A stretch of DNA of 64,000 bases from Lactonifactor sp. BIOML-A5 (GCF_009677585.1 NZ_WKYV01000024.1:25968-89967); one strand, 5' to 3'; numbered from the stretch's first letter, positions 7,950 to 17,408 are shown. The notes: generated by a model from the sequence alone, not told the origin. Program-made: numbers and translations.

Positions 7950-8837
7950 ATGGAACCATACTTTGAGACAGAGGAGGAATTTCTGGAGCATTATAAGCAG
8001 GGAGATTATGAGAGGCCTTCGGTAACTGTGGATATTCTTCTTTTCACTCTGGATGAGGTAAAAAAGGAAAAGAGAACCATGGAAAAGGAATTAAAGCTGC
8101 TTCTTGTGAAGAGAGGGCAGCATCCTTTTAAAGGGTGCTGGGCACTGCCCGGCGGATTTGTAGGTATTGATGAAAGCCCCGAGGAGGCAGCGAAAAGGGA
8201 ACTGAAGGAAGAGACAAGTGTGGATAACGTGTATCTGGAACAGCTGTGTACGTATGGACAGCCTGAAAGAGATCCCAGAATGCGGGTGATCTCTATTGCC
8301 TATATCGCACTTGCCAAAAAGGAGGATATCTTAGCGTCGGCCGGAGATGACGCCCAGGAAGTGGCATGGTTCTCTGTGAGCAAGACAAAGATGATGGACT
8401 TTGATGCAGACCGGGAGGCATGGCTGTTAAAGGTGGAAAATGAAAGCCTGGGAATTCATATGGGATATCAGGTGGTGGAGACGAAAAAGAAAAACGGCGT
8501 ACTGGCTGCTAAAGAGTTCGACATATCATTGCTGTCCTCCCCAAAAGAAAAGCTGGCTTTTGACCACAGCAGAATTATTAATGAATCATTGGAACGTCTC
8601 CGTGGAAAAGTAAGTTATACACCCATTGCATTTAACCTGCTCTCAGAAGAATTCACTATGTATGAGCTTCAGTCTGCATATGAGACTCTGCTGGGACGTC
8701 CGGTTTGGAAATCAAATTTCAGGAAAGAGATGGATCAATATGTAGTGGACACCGGGAAAATGACAGAGAAGGGATATAAAGGCCTGTCTCTGCGGCCTGC
8801 AAAATTATTCAGATACAGACAGGAGGAATCGGAATGA
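7950..8837 (+). CDS. nrtR: NrtR: Nudix-domain NAD-metabolism regulator
   Basis: A 295-residue protein with an N-terminal Nudix domain and a C-terminal winged helix, the layout of NrtR repressors, which sense ADP-ribose and control NAD salvage. The Nudix box ([21 protein letters not shown]) keeps the Glu cluster but has Ser in place of the usual Gly after EET, consistent with a sensor rather than an efficient hydrolase. The C-terminal half contains [17 protein letters not shown], the DNA-binding part. It overlaps pncA by 4 bases, and pncB follows, so it heads the operon it should regulate. Confidence 0.9.
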   Translation: MEPYFETEEEFLEHYKQGDYERPSVTVDILLFTLDEVKKEKRTMEKELKLLLVKRGQHPFKGCWALPGGFVGIDESPEEAAKRELKEETSVDNVYLEQLCTYGQPERDPRMRVISIAYIALAKKEDILASAGDDAQEVAWFSVSKTKMMDFDADREAWLLKVENESLGIHMGYQVVETKKKNGVLAAKEFDISLLSSPKEKLAFDHSRIINESLERLRGKVSYTPIAFNLLSEEFTMYELQSAYETLLGRPVWKSNFRKEMDQYVVDTGKMTEKGYKGLSLRPAKLFRYRQEESE

Positions 8838-9358
8838 ACTATTTAATTGTAATTGACATGCAGAAGGATTTTGTCAGCGGTACCTTGGGATCCGGGGAAG
8901 CCAAAGCGGTGGTGCCCGGGCTCATTCGGAAAATAAAGGAGTTTGGGGGCGAGGTCCTCTATACCCAGGATACTCACGGCAGTGCGTATCTTTTGTCCCA
9001 GGAAGGAAAGAAGCTTCCGGTCAGCCACTGTATCCTGGGAACGGAAGGATGGGAGCTGATAGATGAAATCAAAGAAGCGGATCCCGGCTGCAGGGAACGT
9101 TCTTTTCAAAAAGACACCTTTGGAAGTACAGAACTGATGGGCTATCTGACGAAAAAGAACCAGGAATCCGGGATAAGCTCCCTGGAGTTTGTTGGAGTAT
9201 GTACGGATATCTGCGTGATCAGCAATGCACTCATGGCTAAAGCCTTTCTTCCGGAGGTGCCTGTCCTGGTCGACAGCAGGTGCTGTGCAGGGACATCGCC
9301 GGAGAACCATGAGAATGCGCTGAAGGCAATGGCATGCTGCCAGATTGAGCTCAAATAA
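8834..9358 (+). CDS. pncA: Nicotinamidase (cysteine hydrolase)
   Basis: A 174-residue enzyme converting nicotinamide to nicotinate. The catalytic triad is visible: D8 (IDMQKDF), K93 (FQKDTFG) and nucleophile C127 in GVCTDICV. Metal ligands D46 and H48 lie in TQDTHG. The length is typical of short nicotinamidases. The start overlaps the nrtR stop (ATGA) and pncB follows 32 bases on, whose enzyme uses its product. Confidence 0.92.
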   Translation: MNYLIVIDMQKDFVSGTLGSGEAKAVVPGLIRKIKEFGGEVLYTQDTHGSAYLLSQEGKKLPVSHCILGTEGWELIDEIKEADPGCRERSFQKDTFGSTELMGYLTKKNQESGISSLEFVGVCTDICVISNALMAKAFLPEVPVLVDSRCCAGTSPENHENALKAMACCQIELK

Positions 9359-9390
9359 GCGTCAGGAGAGCTGTGTAGGAGGAAGAAAGA

Positions 9391-10833
9391 ATGAAGAATT
9401 TAACCATGCTGGTAGATTTTTATGAGTTTACAATGGCCAACGGATTTTATGTTCACGGGCATAAGGATACAAAAGCAGTATTTGAGATGTTTTACCGGAA
9501 GAATCCGGATCATGGGGGATATGTCATTGCCGCAGGCTTAGAGCAGCTGATAGACTTTGTGTCTGACATGCATTTTACAGAAGAGGATATTGACTATCTG
9601 AGAAAAAAGGGAATTTTTGACGAAGGATTTCTGGACTACTTAAAAGAATTCCGATTCCGGGGAACCATAGAGGCGGTGCCGGAGGGAACCATTGTATATC
9701 CGGGAACTCCTCTGGTGACGGTGACAGGCAATGTGATAGAGTGCCAGCTTCTGGAGACTTTCTTGCTGTTAACCATAAATCACCAGTCACTGATTGCCAC
9801 TAAGGCAAACCGTATCTGCAGGGCAGCTGGGGATGGAATGGTTATGGAGTTCGGCGCCAGGAGAGCCCAGGGGCCGGATGCCGCCGTTCTTGGGGCGCGG
9901 GCGGCCTATATCGGAGGGTGCCATGCCACGGCTACTGTGCTTGCGGATCAGATGTATGGGGTGAATGCCATAGGAACCATGGCGCATTCCTGGATACAGT
10001 TTTTCAGTTCCGAGGAGGAGGCATTCCGCGCATATGCAAAGACGTATCCGGATGACTGTACGCTGCTCATTGATACCTATGATATTATAAAGGGAGCACA
10101 GTGCGCGGTTAAAGTGGCCAAAGAGGTGCTGGAGCCCAAGGGAAAGCGTTTAAAAGGCGTCCGCATTGACAGCGGGGATTTGGCGTATTTTTCCAAAAAG
10201 CTCAGAGCCTTGTTTGATGAGAATGGGATGGAGGACTGCAAAATCGTAGTTTCAAACAGCATTGATGAGTGGCTGCTGAATTCTATGAAAACCCAGGGAG
10301 CCAGGATTGACTCATACGGCATCGGGGAACGCCTGATTACGGCAAAGTCAGATCCGGTATTCGGCGGGGTATATAAGCTGGTGGCTGTGGAGGAAGAGGG
10401 GAAACTGACTCCCCGCATCAAAATCAGTGAAAATGAAGAAAAGATTACCAATCCCGGGAAAAAAGTTTTATGGAGGCTTTTTAATAAAACATCGGGCATC
10501 GGTTATGCAGATGTCCTGACGCTGGAGGAGGAGCATCTGGACGAAGGGGGATCTTTCTATGTAATAGATCCCAAGAAGCCCTGGAAGCATATTCTGATTG
10601 ATAATTCTGTTGCGGTAAGGCTTCAGAAGACTATCTTTGAGGACGGGAAACTGGTATATGAAAAGCCCCGGCTGGAGGATATCAGAAAGTATGTAAAAGA
10701 TCAGATAGAGAATACGGTATGGGAAGAAGAACTGCGCCTGGAGAATCCCCATGTACATTATGTGGATTTGTCAGAAAAAATTTACCAGATAAAAAGCCAT
10801 ATGCTACAGGAAGCCGGGAAAAAAATGAACTAG
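9391..10833 (+). CDS. pncB: Nicotinate phosphoribosyltransferase
   Basis: A 480-residue enzyme joining nicotinate to PRPP, the committed salvage step to NAD. Recognised by MLVDFYEFTMANGF at the N-terminus, the active-site stretch EFGARRAQGPDAA, the segment GTMAHSWIQFF, and KGVRIDSGDLAYFSKK near the phosphate site. Length and motifs are those of the longer Gram-positive form. GGAGG precedes ATG. A terminator follows immediately, closing the nrtR-pncA-pncB operon. Confidence 0.95.
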   Translation: MKNLTMLVDFYEFTMANGFYVHGHKDTKAVFEMFYRKNPDHGGYVIAAGLEQLIDFVSDMHFTEEDIDYLRKKGIFDEGFLDYLKEFRFRGTIEAVPEGTIVYPGTPLVTVTGNVIECQLLETFLLLTINHQSLIATKANRICRAAGDGMVMEFGARRAQGPDAAVLGARAAYIGGCHATATVLADQMYGVNAIGTMAHSWIQFFSSEEEAFRAYAKTYPDDCTLLIDTYDIIKGAQCAVKVAKEVLEPKGKRLKGVRIDSGDLAYFSKKLRALFDENGMEDCKIVVSNSIDEWLLNSMKTQGARIDSYGIGERLITAKSDPVFGGVYKLVAVEEEGKLTPRIKISENEEKITNPGKKVLWRLFNKTSGIGYADVLTLEEEHLDEGGSFYVIDPKKPWKHILIDNSVAVRLQKTIFEDGKLVYEKPRLEDIRKYVKDQIENTVWEEELRLENPHVHYVDLSEKIYQIKSHMLQEAGKKMN

Positions 10834-10834
10834 A

Positions 10835-10878
10835 GGGAAAGGGACATGTAACTGAAAAATTGCATGTCCCTTTTTCCC
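10835..10878 (+). terminator. Terminator after pncB
   Basis: GGGAAAGGGACATG (10835-10848) pairs with CATGTCCCTTTTTCCC (10863-10878) around a 14-base loop. It starts right after the pncB stop. Confidence 0.85.
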
Positions 10879-10913
10879 AGGCAATAGTTTCAGAAGTTAT
10901 TCCGAAAAGAGGG

Positions 10914-10941
10914 TTGAAAATTTGAGTCAATTTCCTATAAT
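10914..10941 (+). promoter_or_regulatory. Promoter of the TetR/ABC unit
   Basis: TTGAAA (10914-10919), a 16-base spacer and TATAAT (10936-10941) lie 33 bases before the TetR start. The ribosome site AAGGAGGGG lies just downstream. Confidence 0.75.
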
Positions 10942-10973
10942 GGGTATTAACCAAATCGGTAAGGAGGGGTGTT

Positions 10974-11630
10974 ATGGATCAGGAAAGGCTTCGGCACCTG
11001 CCGGAGGAGAAAAAGGTACAGATTATGAATGCTGCCTTTGAAGTCTTTGGGAACAATGAATATAAGCGGGCATCTACCGATCTCATAGCGGCCAGGGCCG
11101 GCATATCCAAGGGGCTGTTGTTCTACTATTTTAAAAGCAAAAAGGAACTGTATCTGTATTTGCTTTCGTATGCCATAGAGGAGTTTCGTCCCCAGATTCT
11201 GGATGAAAAGTTTTATGCCATTACGGATTTTTTTGAATTGCTTGCTTATACCACCAGGAAAAAGGCGGAACTCCTTCATAAATTTCCGTACATCATGGAG
11301 TTTTCTGTGAGGGCGTTCTATTCCTGCAAAGAGGATGTCTCTCAGGAGATGAATTCGATGATGAACGATCAGATTGAGAGAATGTTTAAGGAATATTTTA
11401 AGAACATTGACTTGAGCAAGTTTAAAGAGGATGCGGATCCGAACCGGATTCTTCATATGCTAATCTGGATGGCGGACGGATATATGCACCAGAAGATGTT
11501 TGCCTGCATGGGCAGAGATACCACAGGAGTTATTGAAGTGGAGGATTTAATGGAGCAATTTGCACAGTGGTCAGAAATGTTTAAGAAAATTGCGTACAAA
11601 GAGGAATATCAGGGAGAGACGGACTTGTAA
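10974..11630 (+). CDS. TetR/AcrR-family regulator
   Basis: A 218-residue repressor with the N-terminal helix-turn-helix KRASTDLIAARAGISKG followed by LLFYYFKSKKELYLY, near residues 24-58, as in all TetR proteins. The C-terminal ligand-binding half is family-specific. It lies 16 bases upstream of an ABC ATPase and permease, which it probably controls in response to an exported compound. The effector is unknown. Confidence 0.9.
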   Translation: MDQERLRHLPEEKKVQIMNAAFEVFGNNEYKRASTDLIAARAGISKGLLFYYFKSKKELYLYLLSYAIEEFRPQILDEKFYAITDFFELLAYTTRKKAELLHKFPYIMEFSVRAFYSCKEDVSQEMNSMMNDQIERMFKEYFKNIDLSKFKEDADPNRILHMLIWMADGYMHQKMFACMGRDTTGVIEVEDLMEQFAQWSEMFKKIAYKEEYQGETDL

Positions 11631-11646
11631 GAGAGGGGGCACGGGT

Positions 11647-12543
11647 ATGGATGTAATTGAGATTAACCATATTACAAAGGATTATGGTCAGAAAAGAGGG
11701 GTTTTTGATGTGAGCTTCTCTGTGAAACAGGGGGAAGTCCTTGGATTTTTAGGACCCAATGGAGCGGGAAAGACGACAACGATCCGGCAGCTGATGGGCT
11801 TTATCAAACCGGACAGCGGGAGTTTGTCCATACTGGGCAGGGACTGCTTCAGGGAGGCAGGACGAATCCAGGAGTCTTTGGGATATCTGCCGGGAGAAAT
11901 CGCATTTATAGATTCCATGAGCGGCATGGAATTTATCCGTTTTGTGGGAAATATGAAGAAAATGAAGGATCTGGGACGTGCAAAAGAGTTAATGGAGATG
12001 TTTGAGCTGAATGCATCCGGAAAATTGAAAAAGATGTCTAAGGGAATGAAGCAGAAAATCGGGATCGTGTGTGCTTTTATGAATCCTGCCGCAGACACTT
12101 TCATTTTAGACGAACCTACCGGGGGGCTGGATCCGCTGATGCAGAACCGGTTTGTAGAACTGATACTTTCAGAGAAAAAAAGAGGAAAGACGATACTTAT
12201 GTCTTCGCATATGTTTGAGGAAATAGAACGCACCTGTGACAGGGCCGCAATCATCCGTAAAGGGCAGCTGGTGGCGGTGGAGGAAATGGAAAAGCTGAAG
12301 GAAGGACGGAAGAAGATTATTGAAGTAACCTTCAGGGAAGCAGCGATGGCAGAAGCATTTGCTGCCCAGGTTCCCAAAGCATCCTATCAGGCCGGAGGGA
12401 AAAGAGTGACTGCCGAGGTGGGAAAAAATCTGGATTCTTTTATAAAGAAGGCCGGTGCGTACACCGTTGTGGATCTGGAACTGCGTACCCAGAGTCTGGA
12501 AGAATTCTTTATGCACTTTTACGGAGAGGGGGCAGAACAATGA
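11647..12543 (+). CDS. ABC transporter ATP-binding protein
   Basis: A 298-residue exporter ATPase. Walker A GPNGAGKTT at 36-44, signature MSKGMKQK near 132, Walker B TFILDEPT and GGLDP, and the switch His in SSHMFEE. The start at 11647 is preferred because GAGAGGGGG precedes it and the conserved domain begins directly (MDVIEINHITKDYG); an upstream in-frame ATG at 11560 lies inside tetR. A C-terminal regulatory tail follows residue 220. It overlaps the permease by 4 bases. Confidence 0.9.
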   Translation: MDVIEINHITKDYGQKRGVFDVSFSVKQGEVLGFLGPNGAGKTTTIRQLMGFIKPDSGSLSILGRDCFREAGRIQESLGYLPGEIAFIDSMSGMEFIRFVGNMKKMKDLGRAKELMEMFELNASGKLKKMSKGMKQKIGIVCAFMNPAADTFILDEPTGGLDPLMQNRFVELILSEKKRGKTILMSSHMFEEIERTCDRAAIIRKGQLVAVEEMEKLKEGRKKIIEVTFREAAMAEAFAAQVPKASYQAGGKRVTAEVGKNLDSFIKKAGAYTVVDLELRTQSLEEFFMHFYGEGAEQ

Positions 12544-13337
12544 ATGCCACATTATTCAGGAAAGAGATAAAGTCCAACTGGATACTGCTAGTGATTTTCT
12601 TAGGCGTGCTCAGTGTTTATTCGGTGATGATTACTATGATGTTCGATCCCAGACTGGGAGACAGCCTGCGAATGATGGCGGACAGCATGCCCCAAATGTT
12701 TGCTGCATTCGGGATGGCAGATGTGGGCACAACATTGCTGGAGTTCGTTACAGGTTACTTATATGGAATCCTGCTGATTGCATTTCCCGGAGTTTATATT
12801 ATTATCTTGACAAACCGGCTGGTGGCAAAGTATGTGGATAACGGTTCCATGGCCTATCTTTTGGCAGTTCCCGACAGACGCCTGAAGATTGTGCTTACAC
12901 AGGGGATATTTTTACTGCTGTCTCTGGTGTTCATGACCGCCTACTGTACTGCTTTAATTCTGGCAGTGGGGGAGATTCTGTTTCCCGGAGAGATGGACAC
13001 AGCAGGATTTCTCCGGGTAAATGCAGGCTTGCTGGGGCTACTTGTGTTTTTCGCAGGAGCATGCTTCTGTGCTTCCTGTATCTGTAATGAGTCAAAAAAT
13101 TCCTCCGCCATCAGCACGGCTGTTGTGGTCTACTCCGTTCTCGTTCAGATGATATCCCAGGTAGGAGAAAAATTTGAGACTGTAAAATATGCCACTCCTC
13201 TGACGCTGTTTGATGTAGACGGACTGAGCGCCGGAGACGGGAAGGCCTGGATGATGGCTGCCGTCTTGTACCTGGCGGGACTCCTTTTTATGGGGGCAGG
13301 AATTGTCAGGTTCTGTAAACGGGATCTTCCCCTTTAA
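12540..13337 (+). CDS. ABC-2 type permease
   Basis: A 265-residue integral membrane protein with about six membrane spans. The N-terminus MNATLFRKEIKSNWILLVIF is typical of ABC-2 permeases, in which a short amphipathic segment precedes span one. It overlaps the ATPase stop by 4 bases (ATGA), so the pair forms one exporter. The substrate is unknown; the TetR partner suggests drug or peptide export. Confidence 0.85.
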   Translation: MNATLFRKEIKSNWILLVIFLGVLSVYSVMITMMFDPRLGDSLRMMADSMPQMFAAFGMADVGTTLLEFVTGYLYGILLIAFPGVYIIILTNRLVAKYVDNGSMAYLLAVPDRRLKIVLTQGIFLLLSLVFMTAYCTALILAVGEILFPGEMDTAGFLRVNAGLLGLLVFFAGACFCASCICNESKNSSAISTAVVVYSVLVQMISQVGEKFETVKYATPLTLFDVDGLSAGDGKAWMMAAVLYLAGLLFMGAGIVRFCKRDLPL

Positions 13338-13439
13338 AGGACGTCAGGCATATTTTTGCTCTGAGTGTTTGCAGTTGACAGATGCCAAAAAATGAAATAA
13401 GGTATTATGGTAAATGCAAAGCAAAGGGGAGACGGACCG

Positions 13440-14585
13440 ATGAATAAGAAAGAAATCAGTGAAATAAAGAAGCTATTTACACCAGCAAACTGTGTGCTCA
13501 CAAGGATCTGCGGCTGCTATGTGGATGCTGAAAAAAATCAGAGGACAAAGCTGAAGGAGGCTTTTCTGTCCCTGCCGGAGGAGGAAGCATTCAAATATTT
13601 TACGATCTTTAAAAAAGGACTGTCAGGGACAATCGGCAGGAACCTTATGAATATGGAATTTCCGCTGGACCAGGAGCTGGGAGAGGGTACTCAGAAATTT
13701 CTTCTGCGGCTGCGGGACAGCGGACTTATGGAAGAGGAACTTATAGAAGAGTTTTATCAAAAGGTCATGGATACATATCTTTATCCGGAGAACTATTATA
13801 TTATTCTGGTTCACGGAGCTTATGACGTGCCGGGACGGGCCTCAGACAACCTGGATATGGAGGATGCTTCTGACTATGTCTATAACTTTATTATGTGCAG
13901 TATATGTCCGGTTAAGCTGTCTAAACCGGGTCTGTGCTATAATACTGAGACAAACCATATTGAAAACCGGGTTCAGGACTGGATCGTAGATGTGCCGGAT
14001 ACAGGCTTTCTTTTTCCCGCGTTTAACGATAGAAATACAGATATACACAGCCTGCTTTATTACGCGAAGAATCCGGAAGTGCTGCAGACGGATTTTATTG
14101 ACCAGTTTTTGGGGTGCAGGATACCTTTGAGCGCTAAGACGCAGAAGGAGACCTTTCAGGTGATAATCGAGGAAACCTTAGACAGGAACTGTGATTTTGA
14201 GACTGTTATGAATATTCAGGAGAATCTCAATGAATTGCTGGAAGAGCGGAAGGAAGATCCGGATCCGGTTACCCTGGGAAAGTATGAGGTAAAAAGGCTG
14301 CTTGCCAACAGCGGTGTGGACAATGAACGTCTGGAGGAATTCGACTCCCACTATGAGGCGGCAGCGGATGAAAAGACTAGTTTTGTTGCGGCCAATGTGG
14401 CAAGCGTCAGAAATTATGAGATTAAGACCCCGGATGTGGTGATAAAGGTAGCAGCAGACAAGGCACAGCTGGTAGAACACAAGATCATAGACGGCGTGCC
14501 GTATATTCTCATAGAGGCAACGGATCAGGTAGAGATTAACGGAATTGCTGTGAGAACAGCGGCGGAAGAGGAACGTGAAGAGTAA
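13440..14585 (+). CDS. DUF4317 domain-containing protein
   Basis: A 381-residue soluble protein starting MNKKEISEIKKLFTPANC, the conserved opening of the DUF4317 family found widely in Lachnospiraceae and relatives. An AGGGGAG site precedes this ATG, so it is preferred over an upstream in-frame ATG at 13407. No catalytic motif is obvious. The function is unknown. It is transcribed alone, between an ABC operon and a terminator. Confidence 0.85.
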   Translation: MNKKEISEIKKLFTPANCVLTRICGCYVDAEKNQRTKLKEAFLSLPEEEAFKYFTIFKKGLSGTIGRNLMNMEFPLDQELGEGTQKFLLRLRDSGLMEEELIEEFYQKVMDTYLYPENYYIILVHGAYDVPGRASDNLDMEDASDYVYNFIMCSICPVKLSKPGLCYNTETNHIENRVQDWIVDVPDTGFLFPAFNDRNTDIHSLLYYAKNPEVLQTDFIDQFLGCRIPLSAKTQKETFQVIIEETLDRNCDFETVMNIQENLNELLEERKEDPDPVTLGKYEVKRLLANSGVDNERLEEFDSHYEAAADEKTSFVAANVASVRNYEIKTPDVVIKVAADKAQLVEHKIIDGVPYILIEATDQVEINGIAVRTAAEEEREE

Positions 14586-14591
14586 CGCGAG

Positions 14592-14617
14592 GCAGAGGCA
14601 TCCATTGGAGCCTCTGC
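14592..14617 (+). terminator. Hairpin just after the DUF4317 gene
   Basis: GCAGAGGC (14592-14599) pairs with GCCTCTGC (14610-14617). It lacks a T-run and probably acts with the true terminator 50 bases downstream. Confidence 0.45.
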
Positions 14618-14660
14618 ACGTAAAAGGAAGATGTCCGCAAGCGGCCGCGCCCTGGCGCGT

Positions 14661-14686
14661 GAGTCCTGCTTGCCGGACTCTTTTTT
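14661..14686 (+). terminator. Terminator for the DUF4317 gene
   Basis: GAGTCC (14661-14666) pairs with GGACTC (14675-14680), followed by six T residues. The T-run overlaps the last codons of the converging radical SAM gene. Confidence 0.75.
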
Positions 14687-15803
14687 AAATGTGAAGACTG
14701 CTTAGAAAGGCACAGTGTTCCATAGAATGTTCGGGAGACAAAAGGATTTCTTCCCGTTCTTCGGGGTATATCCTGCATCTTGCCGCTGCATCTGTGAAGC
14801 GGCAGGAGGGACAGGAATAGTACCACTGGCAGGAACTGCATTTTTCGTGAGGACGAATGGGCGCATCCCAGAAGGTTTCTATCAGCCTTCGGTATAAAAG
14901 ATAAAAGGGTTCCTGCAGAAGACTGCCCACCGGATGCTGGTTTCCCTGCAGGCAGGGGATGAGGTTGCCCGAACTACCCACATAGATTTTGCCAGACAGG
15001 CAGAGATCCCCGTTTTTTCGGCCCTCATATCGTTCCAGGGTACAGGGGACCAGCGAGGCTTCTGAGATAGGGGCAGAAGACAGCTGTACCGGGAGTATCC
15101 TGTATCCGTTATGCTTCCAGTGTTCTATGGCCTGGGGGTCTGCTGTTTCGGGGCAATAGACCGTAACGTCATGGTATTTTTTCTTTTCAGCCTGTCTGCT
15201 GCCGCAGGGAAACAGCAGTATGTGTTCCCGGAACAGCTGGGGGTGTGCAGGATCCAGTCTGGGAAGCAGAATGCTGACGCTCACATCTTTTTTCTTCAGA
15301 TATCTCAGGACAGCATCAAACTCTTTATAAAGGAGCACATTGCCTCCGGTGAGCAAAAATGAGGAGGCACCGGCATCTGAGAGCGTGTCAATGATGGAAA
15401 ACCAGCGCTCTGCGGGCAGATCTTTGACACTGCTGTCTCCCTGCCGGCAGGGGGGACAGAAATAATCTCTGCAGTTGTCCCCTTCTATATCGCATCTGCC
15501 GGTGAGCTGGAGTACGGCAATCTGGATTTTATAGCTTTTCAAATCTCTGTGTACCTGGAGAAGCGGGTTGACTTCCCTGAGCTTATCAATGTAACAGGGC
15601 TTATCGGAATAAAATCCCAGCTGCATTTTCTCCAGCTCGCGGTAAAAATCATTATCCTGGATTTCCTTCCCCTTTTCCGCTGTTTCCAGCCAGCTGCATT
15701 CCTGTTTTTCCAGACCGGTGAATTCGCCGCTGGAGAGATTATAGAGAGCGCCGCCCCCAATGCCTGTAAGAAAGATACAATGGTTATAAAGATGAAAATA
15801 CAT
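14685..15803 (-). CDS. Radical SAM/SPASM protein with unusual cysteine motif
   Basis: A 372-residue protein resembling SPASM-type peptide maturases. The N-terminal 90 residues (MYFHLYNHCIFLTGIGGGAL) look like the leader-binding region of such enzymes. The cluster site is C104, C111, C116, C119 (GRCDIEGDNCRDYFCPPC), i.e. C-x6-C-x4-C-x2-C instead of the standard C-x3-C-x2-C. A glycine-rich SAM stretch FLLTGGNVLL follows. The C-terminus carries a SPASM-like cysteine cluster (CSSCQWYYSCPSC) for auxiliary Fe-S clusters. It is the second gene of a two-gene unit, 23 bases after another radical SAM enzyme. The substrate is unknown; a modified peptide is likely, but no precursor gene is evident. Confidence 0.7.
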   Translation of the reverse strand: MYFHLYNHCIFLTGIGGGALYNLSSGEFTGLEKQECSWLETAEKGKEIQDNDFYRELEKMQLGFYSDKPCYIDKLREVNPLLQVHRDLKSYKIQIAVLQLTGRCDIEGDNCRDYFCPPCRQGDSSVKDLPAERWFSIIDTLSDAGASSFLLTGGNVLLYKEFDAVLRYLKKKDVSVSILLPRLDPAHPQLFREHILLFPCGSRQAEKKKYHDVTVYCPETADPQAIEHWKHNGYRILPVQLSSAPISEASLVPCTLERYEGRKNGDLCLSGKIYVGSSGNLIPCLQGNQHPVGSLLQEPFYLLYRRLIETFWDAPIRPHEKCSSCQWYYSCPSCRFTDAAARCRIYPEEREEILLSPEHSMEHCAFLSSLHI

Positions 15804-15826
15804 GGATAAATCCTCCTTTTTTCAGC

Positions 15827-17206
15827 TCAGTACGGCAGGCTGCCTGTGATCCTGCTTCGCTCTTCCAGATATTCACGGGTAAACCGGTCAAAGGCACAGG
15901 GCGACTCCTCCAGACATTCCGTATACAGGGTCAGCGTGTCTTTTACACATGCCTTTTTGTCTCTGCAGTAGGCGGAGGGCAGGGACAGCGCAGTATAGTC
16001 TGCCGCCTGTGCCATACAGAGGCTGCAGAACCTGGTTATCCTGCAGTCGCCGCATCTGCCGGCAAAACTGTTAAACTGGTTAATATATCCTGCTATCCTT
16101 CCATAGTCCAGTCCATGCTCTGCGTCTCCAATGGGAAAGTGGGAGCTGATCTTTTCGCACATATGATAGGTTCCGTCAACAGCTGCAAAAATTTTTTCTC
16201 CGGGGATGCAGGAACCAGTATAGGGAAAGAATGAGGGCCTCTTTTCCCCCATCACCGGATGACAGGCAAACATCTCATACCCCGAGGAGAACAGAGGGAG
16301 AAGGAGACTGCACCGGTGCAGCGAGACAGACCCTCCTTTTGCAGCCTGAAAATATTGTTCCCGGAGACGGGAGAGCTGCCGGTAAAAACGGAGCTTGTCT
16401 TCCGGTGAAAACTGCCGGTAATAATCAGTTTCTCCGGGGGATACCATGGAAAGTTCTGTGATGAACAGTTTGTTTTCTGTGACAAAAGCATCCAGGGCAT
16501 CCAAATCCGAGAGATAATCCAGCCGGACACTGATCCCCAGCCGGCGGTATCCGGGGTGTTTTTTCCTGAGACGTTCGATGGCCTGAAAAGCCTGATCAAA
16601 ACTGCCGCTTCCATCCTCCCGTATCCGGTTTCTGTCGTGGCTGGGCTTGTCTCCGTCCAGACTGATGATAATTCCGAAATTATGGGCTGTGAGATAGTCC
16701 AGGATATCGTCATAGAGAAGAACGCCATTGGTAGTGACGGTATAATTTACTTCACAGTCCCCGTAAATCTGGCTGCAGTAATTTACCGTCTCTTTGAGCA
16801 AACCATAATTAATCAGGGGTTCACCTCCCTGAAAAGAGATATTTGCTTTGCGGAATGGATTTTTATTGCGGATCGTCCGGTAGTGTGTCATATAATCATC
16901 CAGAACTTTTCTTGCAGTCGAGAATTTCATGGAATCACTGCTGTGGTTTCTTGTGTTTTTATAGTAATCCCCGTAATAGCAGTATCGGCAGCGCAGGTTA
17001 CACCTCTGTGTGGTCTCCAGAATCAGCTGATAATACCCTTTTGTGAGAAGGTAATCCTGTACCTGGCCGGGGAGCGCCTCTGGCTTTTTTTCGGAAGCCG
17101 GACACACATGATAATCTCTCACCTGGCCGGCGGGAAAGATAAATCCGTTTTTATCGTTGTATACATAGGTGTTTCCTCGTGCAGTAGAAAACGTAAAGCT
17201 TTTCAA
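15827..17206 (-). CDS. Radical SAM/SPASM peptide-maturase-like enzyme
   Basis: A 459-residue enzyme. The canonical cluster motif is C69-x3-C73-x2-C76 in TTQRCNLRCRYCYYGD. The SAM-binding motif is ISFQGGEPL. The C-terminal SPASM region (CGDCRITRFCSLC plus flanking cysteines) holds auxiliary clusters. These features match sulfatase-maturase/RiPP-maturase enzymes that make thioether or C-C links in peptides. The start is TTG at 17204-17206, with AAAAGGAG 11 bases upstream; a four-codon frame ATG CAG CTC AAT TGA overlaps it. It heads the two-gene unit. The upstream 200 bases hold two small hairpins but no convincing Cys-rich precursor. Confidence 0.85.
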   Translation of the reverse strand: MKSFTFSTARGNTYVYNDKNGFIFPAGQVRDYHVCPASEKKPEALPGQVQDYLLTKGYYQLILETTQRCNLRCRYCYYGDYYKNTRNHSSDSMKFSTARKVLDDYMTHYRTIRNKNPFRKANISFQGGEPLINYGLLKETVNYCSQIYGDCEVNYTVTTNGVLLYDDILDYLTAHNFGIIISLDGDKPSHDRNRIREDGSGSFDQAFQAIERLRKKHPGYRRLGISVRLDYLSDLDALDAFVTENKLFITELSMVSPGETDYYRQFSPEDKLRFYRQLSRLREQYFQAAKGGSVSLHRCSLLLPLFSSGYEMFACHPVMGEKRPSFFPYTGSCIPGEKIFAAVDGTYHMCEKISSHFPIGDAEHGLDYGRIAGYINQFNSFAGRCGDCRITRFCSLCMAQAADYTALSLPSAYCRDKKACVKDTLTLYTECLEESPCAFDRFTREYLEERSRITGSLPY

Positions 17207-17408
17207 TTGAGCTGCATCTCCTTTTATAAATGTTTGTGTGGTTATCTTGAATAAGGTATACCCTCTGAGCGGGCGTACGGCTTGTTCCGTACGTTAAAGT
17301 ATATGTGGAGAGTCTGGTCTTATAACCAGTTTTCTTTTGTAAAAGGGCTGGCTGGAAGTAAGGTTCTGCATATACTAATATCACAAAAAAAATCAGGAGT
17401 TAATCAGT

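Noticed and set aside
17270..17330. Paired small hairpins between the radical SAM unit and the hydrolase as a riboswitch
   Set aside because: CGTACGG/CCGTACG and CTGGT/ACCAG are simple stems without any known aptamer core.
17151..17384. A minus-strand frame upstream of the radical SAM genes as a possible precursor peptide
   Set aside because: It overlaps the enzyme start in another frame and has no ribosome site, no Cys repeat and no Gly-Gly leader.
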